From Streptomyces sp. NBRC 110028 (lineage in GTDB: Bacteria; Actinomycetota; Actinomycetes; Streptomycetales; Streptomycetaceae): a stretch of 64,000 bases of DNA. Below the pieces are notes generated by a model. It was given only the letters and a program-made list of their open reading frames with translations. It ran no database searches and was not told the origin of the DNA. Below, piece by piece: positions 61,254 through 64,000 of the stretch. Where the stretch lies: assembly GCF_001417735.1 (NCBI RefSeq), contig NZ_BBUZ01000033.1, positions 124,001 through 188,000 of the forward strand, read 5' to 3'. Position 1 is the stretch's first letter; each line of letters begins with the position of its first letter. A program made the position numbers and the translations under genes.

Positions 61254-62088
61254 GAGGCGGCTCCTCGGTACAGGGACGGGGTGTCGACGAGCGAGCCGGC
61301 GAACCGGGGCACGGCACGGATCAGTTCACAGGTGTACGGGTGCTCGGGGGCGTCGATGACTCGCGTCGTCGGGCCGGTCTCGACGACCCGACCGTCCTTC
61401 ATGACGGCCACCTCGTCGCAGAGCTGGCGCACGACCGCGAGGTTGTGGCTGATGAAGAGCACGGTGAGGTCGAGCTCCTGTTGCACCTTGCGGAGCAGGT
61501 TGAGCACGGTGCCTTGCACCGAGACGTCGAGGGCGGAGGTGATCTCGTCGGCCAGCAGGACCCGGGGCGACGCGGCGAGCGCCCGCGCGATCGCGACGCG
61601 TTGCCGCTGCCCGCCCGAGAGCTGCGAGGGCAGGTCGTTGGCGCGGGCCGGGTCGAGCTCGACGGTTTCCAGCAACCTGACGACCTCCGCGCGACGCCCA
61701 GCGCGACCTCGTACGGTGCGCTCACGCCCTTGCTGATCTCGCTGTGCGAACCCGCGCACCTCGAGAGCCTCCTCGACGGACGCACCCACCGTCATGCGCG
61801 GGTCGAGCGAGGAGCTCGCGTCCTGGAAGATCATCTGCACGTCGCGCCGCGCGGCGGCGACACGGCCCCGGGCGCGCACGACGTCGGTGCCGCCGACCAG
61901 GATGCGACCCGCGTACGGCTCGTGGAGACCCACGACGGCCCGCGCCAGAGTCGACTTGCCGGACCCGGACTCGCCGACCAGGCCGACGGTCCGGCCGCTT
62001 GCGACGGTCAGGCTGACGTCGCGCACGGCGTCGTGGGCAGACGACCCGCTGCCGTAGCGGACATGGACGTTCTCAAGGACCAGGTCGG

Positions 62089-62092
<4 letters not shown>
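61250..62092 (-). CDS. ABC transporter ATPase, DppF/OppF type
   Basis: 280 residues with Walker A GLVGESGSGKSTLARAVVG, Q-loop MIFQDASSSLDPRMTVG, signature QLSGGQRQRVAIARALA, Walker B VLLADEITSALD and H-loop FISHNLAVVRQ. The oligopeptide-type C-terminal module is shortened (HPYTCELIRAVPRF, no Cys cluster). It contains a small insertion of Arg-rich residues (GRERTVRGRAGRRAEV). The gene overlaps both neighbours by 4 bases and provides the second ATPase of the importer whose other ATPase is fused to a permease. Confidence 0.93.
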
Positions 62093-63915
<1,823 letters not shown>

Positions 63916-63917
63916 TC

Positions 63918-64000
63918 TCAGGTGTCCTTGAGTGCTGAGCGAGGGTCCAGGCAGACCAGGGCGATGTCGATGATGAGGTTGGCAACGAGCACGATCAGGC
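63918..64000 (-). CDS. ABC importer permease, DppB type (C-terminal end only)
   Basis: The minus strand at the right edge reads LIVLVANLIIDIALVCLDPR, SALKDT and a TGA at 63918-63920. This is the characteristic end of DppB-type permeases (...NLxxDxxYxxLDPRxR). The rest lies outside the window. It is the expected partner of the DppC-DppD fusion, and a binding-protein gene probably lies further right. Confidence 0.8.
   Translation of the reverse strand, partial: LIVLVANLIIDIALVCLDPRSALKDT

Overview
The window is high-GC actinobacterial DNA, most likely from a Streptomyces chromosome arm or another accessory region. Supporting signs are GC-rich third codon positions, GTG/TTG starts, a CebR-type operator before a secreted AA10 LPMO, a formylglycine-generating enzyme of the Streptomyces type, an ECF41-type sigma factor, and many actinobacterial regulator families. 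Remnants of several IS families lie between metabolic cassettes, which suggests repeated insertion, deletion and transfer. I recognised no rRNA, tRNA or CRISPR array.

Region 1 (1-8455) is a carboxylic-acid catabolic cassette. It has a GntR/UTRA regulator and ACS-type MFS transporter facing away from a two-subunit class I fumarase/tartrate dehydratase, a second GntR (FCD) regulator with a clear inverted-repeat site, and a CoA-ester beta-oxidation set (two crotonases, a 3-hydroxyacyl-CoA dehydrogenase, a thiolase) resembling the lower part of the phenylacetate/adipate route.

Region 2 (8456-19588) is an IS graveyard (IS701, integrase-core and tyrosine-recombinase fragments, one complete-looking element here called IS-A). 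It holds a metallo-beta-lactamase-fold hydrolase, a cupin, an ECF41 sigma factor, several broken genes and an AA10 LPMO. The MBL hydrolase and the cupin share the promoter-like pattern TGTCACA-N16-GGTC, which suggests a small ECF41 regulon.

Region 3 (19589-36822) looks like a sulfated-glycoside utilisation island: three intact sulfatases plus one lacking its catalytic motif, a GH3 glycosidase, a family-5 binding-protein ABC importer, PadR and TetR regulators, and a dedicated formylglycine-generating enzyme. Part of it is a decayed tandem duplication (ABC ATPase tail, GH3, sulfatase).

Region 4 (36846-49971) starts with an intact IS (here IS-B, 25-bp perfect terminal repeats). It continues with an FAD oxidase/esterase/amidohydrolase/TetR/DAO-oxidase group of unknown substrate, gene remnants, and an Lrp regulator divergent from a fused indolepyruvate ferredoxin oxidoreductase, followed by an acyl-CoA dehydrogenase broken by a frameshift and an IS1380 fragment.

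Region 5 (50104-64000) holds an agmatinase-family enzyme, a broken IS110, a beta-lactamase-fold serine hydrolase, and a tightly packed minus-strand operon. The operon encodes a peptide-type ABC importer (one permease fused to its ATPase), an S9 peptidase fused to a serine beta-lactamase-like domain, a GNAT-like acyltransferase, a MenC/N-succinylamino-acid-racemase-like enolase, a GMC oxidoreductase and a collapsed aldehyde dehydrogenase. The racemase/acyltransferase pair beside peptidases suggests uptake and processing of peptides or amides that contain D-amino acids. The last permease runs off the right edge.
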